From positions 1 through 38,218 of the forward strand of contig CAMELV010000037.1 in NCBI GenBank assembly GCA_945925985.1: a stretch of DNA of 38,218 nucleotides, read 5' to 3'. Both the position numbers and the translations under genes were made by a program. The notes beneath the pieces are model-generated. The model did no database searches. It saw only the letters and a program-made list of their open reading frames with translations, and was not told the origin of the DNA. The stretch is from Comamonas sp. lk (lineage in GTDB: Bacteria; Pseudomonadota; Gammaproteobacteria; Burkholderiales; Burkholderiaceae_C). Positions 1-7,727 of this stretch are shown here, in pieces (position 1 is the first letter of the stretch; each line of letters starts with the position of its first letter).

Positions 1-148
1 CAGCCAGAAGGCCAAACCAGGAATCAAGGAAGGAGGAAAACTGGACTATTGAGTACACTTATCCACAGTTGCCGATTCAAACGGCAACTACCCGTCCTGG
101 GTCAATATTGAATCGGCAGGGTGGGTCAATATTCAATCGGCGCGAACA
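1..148. mobile_element. Right end of an IS21-like insertion sequence (partial)
   Basis: Two near-identical 19-bp direct repeats, GGGTCAATATTGAATCGGC (100-118) and GGGTCAATATTCAATCGGC (123-141), lie 23 bp apart, with a related inverted motif near 70-85. Multiple terminal repeats of this size are typical of IS21-family ends, which finish in ...CA-3'. The CA at 147-148 immediately precedes sequence that reads as HupE/UreJ protein. A short open frame ends at TGA 50-52 and could be the tail of the IS gene, but I cannot identify it. The rest of the element lies outside the window, so the family call is inferred from the end structure only. Confidence 0.6.
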
Positions 149-706
149 CGCCAAGGTTTTGACCATATCATAGGCGGCGCTGATCATCTGGTTTTTTTAG
201 TGGCGCTTTTGGCCAGCGGTATTAGCCTGCGGCGCTGGGCAGGTTTGCTCAGCGCTTTCACCGTGGCGCACGGCGTTACCTTTGGCTTGGCCTCCATGGG
301 TTGGGTCACTGTTTCTGCAGCCCTGGTGGAGCCGGCCATTGCCGGGTCCATTGTGCTGGTCTCGGCATTACACCTTCTGCGTATTCAGGTGCTACTTGAG
401 TGGGAGCTATTGCTGGTGTTTTGCCTAGGGCTGGTGCACGGCCTGGGCTTTGCATCTGCCATGCGGATAGAGGGCGCAGGCCAGCTAATTGCCCTAAGCC
501 CCTACCCGGCGACGAGCATTGTCAGTTTTAACCTGGGTATCGAGGCCGGGCAATGTGTGGTCGCCCTTGCTCTGTACGCCCTAGTGCAGGCTCTTAGCCG
601 CTTTTTTCCCAGCAAGAGCTACGCCGTCTGGCAGCGCATGGCCGGAGTTTTATCATTGCTCGTGGGCACTTTTTGGTTAATCGAGCGAGTCGTTCTAGGC
701 GCGTGA
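149..706 (+). pseudogene. HupE/UreJ-family membrane protein, 5'-truncated by an insertion sequence
   Basis: The frame reads RQGFDHIIGGADHLVFLVALL from position 149, which matches the conserved G-x-x-HI-x-x-G-x-DHL-x-FL-x-ALL core of the HupE/UreJ_2 family. A second conserved histidine/glycine segment (VAHGVTFGLASMG) and further hydrophobic segments follow to the TGA ending at 706. The family is thought to move nickel or related metals across the inner membrane. The N-terminal part, including any signal peptide, is missing, and homology starts exactly where the IS-like end stops. The first in-frame start codon left is GTG at 200 (168 aa), already inside the conserved motif, so a functional product is unlikely. 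The frame is open back to 53, so a fusion starting in the IS end is formally possible. Confidence 0.7.
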
Positions 707-979
707 GTCAGCCAAGTGTGTCGGAGCCAATTTAATGCTGGCCACCTGGGGGTGCGGACAATTACTTGGACTACTTAGTGGTTGTTGATGTTTTTTATAA
801 GAAGATCGATTTCGAGCCGTCAAGCTCTAAATCAAGATTGGGAAGCGTCTTGAAGTTAGGTCAAATCAGCAGTATCTTAAGCCTGCAGCTCACAAGAGCC
901 CCCACTGACAGACCAACACCATGCCCCCAAACTTTGGGGCATTGCCAAAAATTCTGGCAATATTCTGTCAACGGACCAT
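707..979. other. Non-coding spacer with small hairpins
   Basis: No convincing gene is seen. Two small consecutive hairpins are visible, TGCCCC...GGGGCA (922-941) and TTGCCA...TGGCAA (942-960), directly before the terminator hairpin of tRNA-Lys. The open frame at 766-1104 runs into the tRNA on the opposite strand and has no family resemblance. Confidence 0.5.
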
Positions 980-980
980 C

Positions 981-1018
981 CAACAAAAAAGCCTGCTATC
1001 TTTTGAATAGCAGGCTTT
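981..1018 (-). terminator. Rho-independent terminator of tRNA-Lys
   Basis: A perfect 12-bp stem (AAAGCCTGCTAT, 988-999, pairing with 1007-1018) has a 7-nt loop. Read on the minus strand it is followed at once by a run of T (983-990). It sits 22 bp beyond the 3' end of the tRNA. The stem core is also one of the GCTA-N9-TAGC palindromes described elsewhere. Confidence 0.9.
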
Positions 1019-1039
1019 CTATGTGCCGCAAGGCTTATT

Positions 1040-1115
1040 TGGTGGGATGTGCGGGGGTCGAACCCACGACAAACGGATTAAAAGTCCGCTGCTCTACCAA
1101 CTGAGCTAACATCCC
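1040..1115 (-). tRNA. tRNA-Lys (anticodon UUU)
   Basis: The minus strand gives a 76-nt cloverleaf: acceptor GGGATGT pairing with ACATCCC, D arm GCTC...GAGC, anticodon loop CTTTTAA with anticodon TTT, T loop GTTCGACCC, and an encoded 3' CCA (complement at 1040-1042). It has its own promoter and terminator. Confidence 0.97.
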
Positions 1116-1159
1116 GACTGTCTTTGCTTCACCGTTTTCACGTCTTCGCGAAGCCCCAA

Positions 1160-1165
1160 ATTATA
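1160..1165 (-). promoter_or_regulatory. -10 box of the tRNA-Lys promoter
   Basis: A perfect TATAAT on the minus strand lies 44 bp upstream of the tRNA 5' end and just after the tcdA stop codon. A weak -35 candidate (CTGATT) sits 17 bp further upstream. The intervening leader would be removed by RNase P. The -10 assignment rests on sequence match and position only. Confidence 0.55.
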
Positions 1166-1184
1166 GGGTGAATTAGGCGGCAAA

Positions 1185-1937
1185 TCAGGGGTCTCGTCGG
1201 GATATTTGATCGAGAACCCAGCCAGCAGCGCATTGGCCAAAGGTGGCGGTTACGCTCACGACCGAGCCATAGCCATCACAGTTCAGGCTGTTGTCCTGCT
1301 GCGCCGGGCGGGACGCGTCAGGCGGCACGATGGACTCGCGGCTAAACACCACGGAAACCCCCATTTTTTTGCCGACGCCGGCCGCGCCGTGCTGCTTTCT
1401 CAGCCTGTAACGCAGCTGCGACAGCAGGGGGTCGTGGGTGGTCTGCGCCAAATCATCTATATCAACCAGATGAGCCAGCCGCTTGCCGCCAGCTGCACCC
1501 ACTGCGATAAAAATGCATTGGGTACGCAGGGCCCAATCAGCCATGACAGTCTTGGCCCTTACCTGATCACAAGCATCGACGACGGCGTTCACGCCTGTAG
1601 GCAACAGCCTGGGCCAATTGTCTGGCTCGACAAATTCCTCAACAGCATGAACTTGGCAGTCCGGGTTGAACGTGTGAATTCGATCTCGCATGGCGAGGAC
1701 TTTGGCCTGGCCAATCGTGGCGTCTATGGCGTGAATCTGCCGATTGATATTGGATTCGCTCACGTGGTCCAAGTCAATGAGCGTCAACTGGCCGACGCCG
1801 CTGCGCGCTAGAGACTCGGCCGCCCATGAGCCAACGCCGCCTATGCCGATCACAGCCACGTGTGCCAGACGAATACGGTCGGCGCCGGCCTGACCATACA
1901 GGCGGGCCAACCCGCCAAAGCGGCGGTCTTCACTCAA
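1185..1937 (-). CDS. tcdA: tRNA threonylcarbamoyladenosine dehydratase TcdA
   Basis: This E1-like enzyme uses ATP to cyclise t6A37 of ANN-reading tRNAs to ct6A in the cytoplasm. The 250-aa protein (E. coli TcdA is 268) begins with the family's RFGGLARLYG block, then the nucleotide-binding GIGGVGSW (31-38), the IDLDHVSESNINRQIHA block (54-70), the VDACD segment and VGAAGGK, and ends with GYGSVVSVTATFG. The start is TTG, sharing bases with the TGA stop of the upstream transporter gene (TTGA, 4-bp overlap), which implies translational coupling. No in-frame ATG keeps the RFGG block. The next minus-strand gene is tRNA-Lys, which is itself a t6A-modified tRNA; that adjacency may be coincidence. Confidence 0.93.
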   Translation of the reverse strand: MSEDRRFGGLARLYGQAGADRIRLAHVAVIGIGGVGSWAAESLARSGVGQLTLIDLDHVSESNINRQIHAIDATIGQAKVLAMRDRIHTFNPDCQVHAVEEFVEPDNWPRLLPTGVNAVVDACDQVRAKTVMADWALRTQCIFIAVGAAGGKRLAHLVDIDDLAQTTHDPLLSQLRYRLRKQHGAAGVGKKMGVSVVFSRESIVPPDASRPAQQDNSLNCDGYGSVVSVTATFGQCAAGWVLDQISRRDP

Positions 1938-3049
1938 GCCAGTTGATCCACGCGCCAGACCTGGTAGCGAAGCGCTATCACCGCGCCAGCCAGGATGCCG
2001 ACAATGGCCAGAAGACTACTGGAACTCAGTGTAGATAGTCCGCTCAGCCCCTGCCCGACCGTGCACCCCATTGCAGTCACACCGCCCACACCCATCAGGG
2101 CCGCCCCAACCAGATGATTGGCAAGGTCCTCAGTGCTGGCAAAGCCCTCCCATCTGAAGTTGCCTGTTGCCAACGCCATGCACCATGAGCCCAGCACCAC
2201 ACCCAGCGTGGACGTGATACCCATCGTCAGCACCTTACTTTTATCACTGAAAAAAAGCAGCCAGTCCATCAGGTAGGCCACCGGCGCGACAAAACTGAGC
2301 GCCTCGACACGGCCAGAGTTGGTTGCTAAAAAGGCCTCTTGCAGAGTTTCCGGGTGCTCAGAGAGGTGGCCAAGATGACCAGACACCCACCACATGGCGA
2401 CCACCAGTCCACCGATGCCGACACCCGCGAGCAGATTGCCCGGCGTGAGGAAGCCGCGGCCGGCCATAGCCCAGAGCATCAGGCTACCACCAATGCCAAG
2501 GCCCAGCAGCAGCGCTGTCAATGCAGGTGACAAGCCCGAGGCTGCAGCAACCCATGGTGCCAGGCTGGTGCCAGCCGGGATATCCAGAACCACACGGTCC
2601 ACCGTGGCCACTCGCAGCACAGCGGTAACGCCTTTGAGCGTCGCGAAAGCCGAGATACCAAGGACCATCAGCACAACCAGCGACTTCAGGCTACCGCCAC
2701 CGATGCGAACCAGCGTCTTGCTACCGCAACCCGAGGCCAGCACCATGCCAAGGCCAAACAGGCTGCCACCCACCAGAGCGGACAACCAAGTCCAGCGGTT
2801 TGAAACATAAAGCACCTGAGCGGGGTCGACGCGGCCGGTGTAAACCAACACGCCAAAGCCAACCATGGCCAGGCCAGCAGCTAAGCCCCATTGACGCATA
2901 CGGGTCCAGTCACCCATGTTGATAAGGTCGCTCACGGCACCCATAGTGCAGAAGTGAGTGCGTTGCGCAATCGCACCGAAACCGATGCCGATGCACAAGG
3001 CTAACCACTGCAATTGCGAATTGAGAGTCGCGAGTTCTGACGGTTGCAT
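1934..3049 (-). CDS. YeeE/YedE family thiosulfate/sulfur-compound transporter
   Basis: A 371-aa integral membrane protein with about nine or more hydrophobic segments. It has the family's conserved cysteine-centred motifs: FCTMGAVSD (Cys34), GMVLASGCGSKTLVRIG (Cys108) and MGVGGVTAMGCTVGQGLSG (Cys329). In the characterised homologue TsuA, equivalent cysteines relay thiosulfate across the inner membrane. No tusA-like or sulfurtransferase gene is adjacent, so the substrate is inferred from the family only. The ATG start lies 36 bp after the cpoB stop on the same strand, and the stop overlaps the tcdA start by 4 bp, so cotranscription with both neighbours is likely. Confidence 0.88.
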   Translation of the reverse strand: MQPSELATLNSQLQWLALCIGIGFGAIAQRTHFCTMGAVSDLINMGDWTRMRQWGLAAGLAMVGFGVLVYTGRVDPAQVLYVSNRWTWLSALVGGSLFGLGMVLASGCGSKTLVRIGGGSLKSLVVLMVLGISAFATLKGVTAVLRVATVDRVVLDIPAGTSLAPWVAAASGLSPALTALLLGLGIGGSLMLWAMAGRGFLTPGNLLAGVGIGGLVVAMWWVSGHLGHLSEHPETLQEAFLATNSGRVEALSFVAPVAYLMDWLLFFSDKSKVLTMGITSTLGVVLGSWCMALATGNFRWEGFASTEDLANHLVGAALMGVGGVTAMGCTVGQGLSGLSTLSSSSLLAIVGILAGAVIALRYQVWRVDQLA

Positions 3050-3084
3050 GGCTATAAGTTACCGACCGGCGGCATCCATGCGCA

Positions 3085-4674
3085 CTATTTCAGTATCGCC
3101 AGACGTTCTCTGGCGGCGGAAGCAGCCTCAGACTTCGGGTAAGCACTGATCAAATCCTGTAGCGTTTTGCGGGCGCCACGGGCATCCTTGAGCTCCAATT
3201 GGCAATTGGCAACGGACAGAACTGCCTCTGGCGTGCGTTGGTGGTCCGGCGCGGTCGCGATGAGCGCCCGAAAATTAACTACTGCCCCGGTGTAGTCGCG
3301 CGTCGCATACTGCGAATTACCTAGCCAGAACAGTGCTGAAGGCGCGTATCCGCTGCGGGTATATCGGCCCAAAAAGTCAGAAAATGCCGTCTTAGCGTTG
3401 GCAAATTCGGCTTTACGAAACAAGGCCAGCGCAGCTTCAAAATCCCGCTTCTCCGCCTGGTCCGCCATGAATTCACGACCATCCAGGCTCACCTTGACTG
3501 GTTCGACCGCTCGAAACCGCTCATCCATACCCTGCAAAGTGGCTCGCAGGCGTTCATCCTGCCCCTGAGTCGTGGCACTAAGGCGCGAATCTAGTCCCTG
3601 AACCGTGGCACTAAGGCGTGCATCTAGTCCCTGAGCCGTGGCACTAAGGCGTGTATCTAGTCCCTGAGCCGTGGTGCGAAGTCGTTCATCCAGCGCCTGA
3701 GTCGTGGTACGAAGCCGCTCATCCAGTCCCTGCACCAAGGCACGGAATTTTTCATCTTGCCCTTGCATCGTCACACGGAATTTTTCATCTTGCCCTTGCA
3801 TAACGGCACGCAATTTTTCATCGTTGCGTTGCATGGCGACATTCAATTTTTCATCATTGCCTGCCATCGCGGCACTCAACTTTTCATCATTGCCTGCCAT
3901 CGCGGCACTCAACTTTTCATCCTGTACCTTCGTCGCAGCGAGCATGCGCTGATCCAGTCCCTGCATTGTTGTGCGCAACCGTTCATCCTGCCCCTTCGTG
4001 ACCGCAAGCAAGCGCTCTTCAAACCCTTGTGACATGGCTAGAAACCTTTTGTCAAGGTCCTGAGCCATGTCCTTCTGCCGACGTTGCCCCTCGGAAAGTT
4101 CGCGCAGCAGTTGCTCATTGACGCCCTTCGTCAGGGCCGCCTCCGACCGCAGTTGCTCAATCTGGGTCGTTAGCGCAAGCATGCCGCGCTTAAGGATAGC
4201 GACATCTTCCTCATTGACGCCCTTCGTCAGGGCCGCCTCCGACCGCAGTTGCTCGGTCTGGGTTGTCAACGCAAGCATGCCGCGCTTGAGGATAGCGACA
4301 TCCTCCCCGGTTTTGGTGACCGCTTCCGCGGCGCGGGCCGCCCCCTGCTTGACATCTGCGCGATCCCTTTCGGCCCCAATGCGTAAAGCCTCGAGCGCCT
4401 TGTCCACCGCCCCCATTGCCTGGTCCACCGCCCCCATTTTCTGCTGTTGGGACTCAACGCCTTGGCGCATGGTCTCGATCCTGAGGTTCATAGCCTCTAG
4501 GGACAGACGTAGGCCCTCAACCCGCTGGCGCAATTCAATAATTGCTCTGCGTGCCTCGTTATCTTCAAAAATTGCTGCGCCGGCCACAGCTGAGGCCAGC
4601 GCCAAGCAGAGGCCGAGGAAACACGAACGAGCCGATGGCAGAACGGTTGGCAAGGGCATGATGCGCAAGGTCAA
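3085..4674 (-). CDS. cpoB: Cell division coordinator CpoB (YbgF), greatly expanded coiled coil
   Basis: CpoB is the periplasmic partner of Tol-Pal that coordinates outer-membrane constriction with septal peptidoglycan synthesis. A signal peptide (residues about 6-33, ending AVAGA) is followed by a coiled coil (about 40-200), then 17 uninterrupted 11-residue repeats (205-391, consensus QGxDERLRATx), then a C-terminal TPR domain (398-529) with the family's FxxAxxxFRKAEFANAKTAF...ALFWLGNSQYATRDY pattern. At 529 aa it is about twice the usual 250-260. Residues 124-155 and 156-187 are a duplicated 32-residue block. The TTG start at 4674 overlaps the pal stop (TTGA) and has GAGAT about 9 nt upstream; ATG at 4659 is a good alternative that keeps the signal peptide. 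Confidence 0.9.
   Translation of the reverse strand: MTLRIMPLPTVLPSARSCFLGLCLALASAVAGAAIFEDNEARRAIIELRQRVEGLRLSLEAMNLRIETMRQGVESQQQKMGAVDQAMGAVDKALEALRIGAERDRADVKQGAARAAEAVTKTGEDVAILKRGMLALTTQTEQLRSEAALTKGVNEEDVAILKRGMLALTTQIEQLRSEAALTKGVNEQLLRELSEGQRRQKDMAQDLDKRFLAMSQGFEERLLAVTKGQDERLRTTMQGLDQRMLAATKVQDEKLSAAMAGNDEKLSAAMAGNDEKLNVAMQRNDEKLRAVMQGQDEKFRVTMQGQDEKFRALVQGLDERLRTTTQALDERLRTTAQGLDTRLSATAQGLDARLSATVQGLDSRLSATTQGQDERLRATLQGMDERFRAVEPVKVSLDGREFMADQAEKRDFEAALALFRKAEFANAKTAFSDFLGRYTRSGYAPSALFWLGNSQYATRDYTGAVVNFRALIATAPDHQRTPEAVLSVANCQLELKDARGARKTLQDLISAYPKSEAASAARERLAILK
3502..4062 (-). repeat. 17 x 33-bp tandem repeats in cpoB (hendecads)
   Basis: The region codes for exactly 17 contiguous 11-residue units (CpoB residues 205-391) without indels. 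Position 4 is Asp in 16 of 17 (Glu in the other) and position 6 is Lys or Arg in all units. Positions 3, 7 and 11 are mostly hydrophobic or small. An 11-residue period is that of a hendecad, right-handed coiled coil. The most alike neighbouring units are AGNDEKLSAAM and AGNDEKLNVAM, which suggests recent unit duplication. Confidence 0.9.
4114..4305 (-). repeat. 96-bp direct duplication in cpoB
   Basis: Copies 4210-4305 and 4114-4209 are adjacent and differ at seven positions by my count. Five differences are silent and two fall in one codon (Thr to Ile). Each codes for the 32-residue block EDVAILKRGMLALTTQ... of the coiled coil. Confidence 0.9.
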
Positions 4675-5570
4675 CGGTAATTGATCTCAACGCGACGGTT
4701 TTTGGCAAATGACGCGTCGTCAGAGCCCTGGTCCGCTGGCTTTTCCATCCCGAAGCTGACCGCCTCCACCTGGCTGTCCGGCACACCGAGCAGGCTCATG
4801 GCACCACGGACGGCCTCTGCGCGCTTTTGACCCAGTGCCAGGTTGTACTCTCGCCCACCACGTGCATCGGTGTGACCTTCTAGAGCAACACGACGCGTCT
4901 TGTCTGCCCGCAAGATACGCGCATGCGTCTCTACCACAACCTGAAATTCAGGTTTAATCGCGCTGCTGTCGTAGTCAAAATAGACTACTTTTGCACTGCT
5001 CTGTAAATCTTGCCCGGTAAGCTTTTTAGTTGTGTCAGCCTGAGTCACTGCGCTCGTCACGGCGGGGTCAGGCGAACGGGCGCCCGCTACACCTGCCGCA
5101 ACACCACCCGCACCACCCGCACCACCCGCACCACCCGCAGCCGCAGAACCCGCAGCCGCAGAACCACCTGCAGCCGCAGAACCACCCGCAGCCGCAGCAG
5201 AACCACCTGCAGCCGCAGAACCACCCGCAGCCGCAGAACCACCCGCAGCCGCAGCAGAACCACCTGTAGCCGCAGTAGAACCACCTGTAGCCGAAGAACC
5301 GCCTGCAGCCGCCGCAGCACCTGGACGGCCCGTACCGCCTACACCACCCGCCGAGCCACCAGTCGAACCAGTCGAACCAGGCGCCCCAGCCAGCCCAGCA
5401 GCGCCAGCCACAGCCTTGGCACCACCGCCCGCAGCCCCTGTGCCGCTTGGATCGCCGCCTTTGCCGACCAGATTTCCAGACTTATCCTCCACGGGCGCCG
5501 AGTCGAGCTTTACAGAACTGCAAGCTGTTAAGAAAACCGCCAATAAACCTGCGACCAATACGTATTTCAT
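4671..5570 (-). CDS. pal: Peptidoglycan-associated lipoprotein Pal with long Gly/Ala/Ser linker
   Basis: Pal anchors the outer membrane to peptidoglycan and binds TolB. The signal peptide MKYVLVAGLLAVFLTAC ends in a lipobox (LTAC, lipidated Cys17). Residues about 35-165 are almost only Gly, Ala and Ser, followed by the OmpA-type domain (about 190-299) with VYFDYDSSAI, GHTDARGGREYNLALGQKRAEAV and KNRRVEI, which carry the diaminopimelate-binding Asp and Arg. Length is 299 aa against the usual 165-180; the excess is the linker. The ATG at 5570 is chosen because GGAG lies 9 nt upstream and a signal peptide follows. It starts 14 bp after the tolB stop, and its stop overlaps the cpoB TTG start. Confidence 0.95.
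   Translation of the reverse strand: MKYVLVAGLLAVFLTACSSVKLDSAPVEDKSGNLVGKGGDPSGTGAAGGGAKAVAGAAGLAGAPGSTGSTGGSAGGVGGTGRPGAAAAAGGSSATGGSTAATGGSAAAAGGSAAAGGSAAAGGSAAAAGGSAAAGGSAAAGSAAAGGAGGAGGAGGVAAGVAGARSPDPAVTSAVTQADTTKKLTGQDLQSSAKVVYFDYDSSAIKPEFQVVVETHARILRADKTRRVALEGHTDARGGREYNLALGQKRAEAVRGAMSLLGVPDSQVEAVSFGMEKPADQGSDDASFAKNRRVEINYR
5076..5459 (-). repeat. Low-complexity GGSAAA-type repeats in the pal linker
   Basis: Repeating codon blocks give units such as GGSAAA and GGSAAAA, flanked by GGA and TGGS variants. The plus strand is rich in the repeated block CCGCAGCCGCAGAACCACC. Such runs are prone to slippage, so linker length may vary between strains. Long open frames on the other frames here are by-products of this composition. 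Confidence 0.85.
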
Positions 5571-5584
5571 GAAATTACTCCGTT

Positions 5585-6889
5585 TCAAAACTGTTGTTTC
5601 TGGAAAGGCCCCCAATGGGGCTCGCGAATGTCACCGCTCTGCCCATTGAGCTTTACCCTCTTTCTGCCATCCAGCGTGGTGGTCATCAGGGCCTCTCGAC
5701 CATCAAGCAGGGTTGCATAAACGATGAGCCGACCGTTGGGCGAAAAGCTTGGGCTTTCATCTGACGTCGTTTCTGTGAGGACGGTGGTGACGCCACTGGC
5801 CAAATCCATTAGATTCACTTGGAAAGCGCCGTTGGTTCGGGCAATGTAGGCAAGCGAGCGGCCATCCGGGCTAAGTGCCGGCGAAATGTTGTAGTTGCCG
5901 GTAAAGGTTACTCGGTCAGCCGGGCCTCCCGTGACCGCCATTTTGTAGATTTGGGGCCCACCACCACGGTCACTGACAAAGTAAACGTCCTTACCATCAG
6001 GCGAATACGCCGGTTCCGTGTCGATACTGCCAGACTGGCCCAGACGCCTTGGCTCCCCACCCGCGGCACTCAGGGTAAACAGCTGCGAACCATTGTCACG
6101 GCTCAGTGTCATGGCCAGGGTCTGACCATCAGGTGACCAAGCGGGTGCGCTGTTTGAGCCACGAAAATTGGCGAGCAGTCGTCGCTTGCCTGAACCAACC
6201 TCATGGGTATAGACCACTGACTTGCGAGATTCAAAGGAAACGTAGGCCAGTTGCGTGCCATCCGGCGACCAGGCAGGCGAAATAATGGGCTCGGCGCTGC
6301 TCAAAGCGGATTGTGCGTTTTCGCCATCGGCGTCGGCCACCCACAGTTGGTAACGCGAACCAGTGCGGGTGACGTAGGCAATTCGAGTTGAAAAAATACC
6401 TTTTTCGCCGGTCAATTTTTCGTACACGAAGTCGGAAATGCGATGCGACACCAAGCGCAAGTCCGACAAGGTTGCCGCGTAACTTTGGCCGCCCAGATCC
6501 TGCCCCCTTACCGCGTCCCACAAACGAAATCGCACATCGAAACGGCCGTCAATCAGCCTGGTGACGCTGCCCGTCAGCAACGAATCTGCGCCTTTTTGTC
6601 GCCAACTTGTGAAATCAGGGCGAGATAACTCGTCTAGAACGACGCCACCCACAGGAAGCCCAACGAACTGACCACTGCGCTCCAGGTCAGCTTGAACAAT
6701 GCTTCCCAGTTGTTGGGGAGTGCTATCTTCACCACGAAAAGGAGCGATGGCGATCGGCAACTGACGCATGCCGACACCGGCGACATCAACCTTGAATTGA
6801 GCGTGAACCGCTCCGACAACAACAAGAATCAAACCGGTCAATGCGAGACGTAACACTTTGTAATAGTCAGGTATCAGTCGGAGCTTCAT
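5585..6889 (-). CDS. tolB: Tol-Pal system translocation protein TolB
   Basis: A periplasmic protein linking TolA to Pal. The 434-aa product has an N-terminal hydrophobic export signal (residues about 12-30, ending VHAQ), the TolB N-terminal domain ([11 protein letters not shown]...) and a six-bladed beta-propeller with repeated [59 protein letters not shown] and [15 protein letters not shown] blades. The usual upstream tolQ, tolR and tolA are not here; tolB instead follows, and overlaps by 23 bp, an LPS glycosyltransferase gene. The ATG at 6889 has no clear ribosome-binding site; a GTG at codon 12 would leave a shorter but still plausible signal peptide. Confidence 0.95.
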   Translation of the reverse strand: MKLRLIPDYYKVLRLALTGLILVVVGAVHAQFKVDVAGVGMRQLPIAIAPFRGEDSTPQQLGSIVQADLERSGQFVGLPVGGVVLDELSRPDFTSWRQKGADSLLTGSVTRLIDGRFDVRFRLWDAVRGQDLGGQSYAATLSDLRLVSHRISDFVYEKLTGEKGIFSTRIAYVTRTGSRYQLWVADADGENAQSALSSAEPIISPAWSPDGTQLAYVSFESRKSVVYTHEVGSGKRRLLANFRGSNSAPAWSPDGQTLAMTLSRDNGSQLFTLSAAGGEPRRLGQSGSIDTEPAYSPDGKDVYFVSDRGGGPQIYKMAVTGGPADRVTFTGNYNISPALSPDGRSLAYIARTNGAFQVNLMDLASGVTTVLTETTSDESPSFSPNGRLIVYATLLDGREALMTTTLDGRKRVKLNGQSGDIREPHWGPFQKQQF

Positions 6890-7667
6890 GGTCTTGGTTT
6901 AAGCAATAGAGTGCGAAGTATTTCCCGAAAGCAGCTTGCGCCTGCATAGTACACACGGCGAAGCCCATGGCGCCGTCTAGAAAGCCTAATTGAAAGAGAT
7001 AAGCACGAACGAATGTTACCACCCCCGCCAAAGCAGCCCGGCTCATGGAAGTCGTCTGGCCCATGGCATGTCTTTGACGTGCCCAAGCTTGGCTGTAATG
7101 CTCGAGTTTTCGCCAATAGTGAGCCGGCGTCGGGTAACTGAAATGAAGCAGAGGCGCCTGCAAGCCTATGATTTTGCCTTGGCTCTGCACAAGTCGCTCA
7201 TGTACCAAGTCATCACTGAACCGGGCCTCACCTCGCTTGAAGAGCCGCAGCACATAGTCAGGTGTCCAGCCGCAATGGTGAATCCAGCGCCCGCAAAACT
7301 GGGTCAAGCGCGGCAGCTTGTAAGCCAGCCCACTCCCACCGGTCATGGCCTGCTGAATTTGTGCTGCAAGTTCGGGCGTAACCCGCTCATCGGCATCTAG
7401 GGACAGCACCCAGTCGCCCCCAGCCAGCGCCAAGGCCCGATTTTTCTGCGGGCCAAACCCGGGCCAGTCAGGGCTGATGTGGACAACGGCACCCGCGGCG
7501 CGAGCCAGCTCGACCGTCTGGTCGGTGCTGCCAGAATCCAACACCACGATTTCATCGGCAAATGAGACGCCCGCAAGACAGTCGGCAATATTGCCCGCCT
7601 CGTTCTGGGTGATGATGATGACGCTGAGTGACACAGGCAAAGTGGCTGAAACAATGAACTCCTCCAA
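6867..7667 (-). CDS. Glycosyltransferase family 2, LPS core glucosyltransferase (WaaE/KdtX-like)
   Basis: A GT-A fold enzyme expected at the inner face of the cytoplasmic membrane, adding a sugar to the inner LPS core. Visible motifs are [45 protein letters not shown] and the DxD-bearing [13 protein letters not shown], then a C-terminal LVHERL block, all as in WaaE/LgtF proteins. Length is 266 aa. The start is uncertain: the open frame begins at TTG 7667, but GGAGGAG lies just inside it, so initiation may be a few codons downstream (TTG or GTG at codons 10-12, immediately before the first beta strand). It is divergent from msbA and overlaps tolB. Confidence 0.85.
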   Translation of the reverse strand: MEEFIVSATLPVSLSVIIITQNEAGNIADCLAGVSFADEIVVLDSGSTDQTVELARAAGAVVHISPDWPGFGPQKNRALALAGGDWVLSLDADERVTPELAAQIQQAMTGGSGLAYKLPRLTQFCGRWIHHCGWTPDYVLRLFKRGEARFSDDLVHERLVQSQGKIIGLQAPLLHFSYPTPAHYWRKLEHYSQAWARQRHAMGQTTSMSRAALAGVVTFVRAYLFQLGFLDGAMGFAVCTMQAQAAFGKYFALYCLNQDHEAPTDT

Positions 7668-7727
7668 GCATAGCCGACTGACGCTCAGGCCCGATAATTC
7701 ATCGGTGACTCAGATGACTTTGATGCT

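Noticed and set aside
766..1104. 112-residue frame before and over tRNA-Lys
   Set aside because: It runs through the terminator hairpin and into the tRNA on the other strand, with no ribosome-binding site or homology.
3502..4062. CRISPR-like regular 33-bp repeats
   Set aside because: The units are contiguous with no spacers and encode in-frame CpoB hendecads.
5010..5531. Long Thr/Arg- and His/Pro/Gln-rich open frames opposite and beside pal
   Set aside because: They are by-products of the GGSAAA-type repeat composition of the pal linker; pal itself has a signal peptide, lipobox and OmpA domain.
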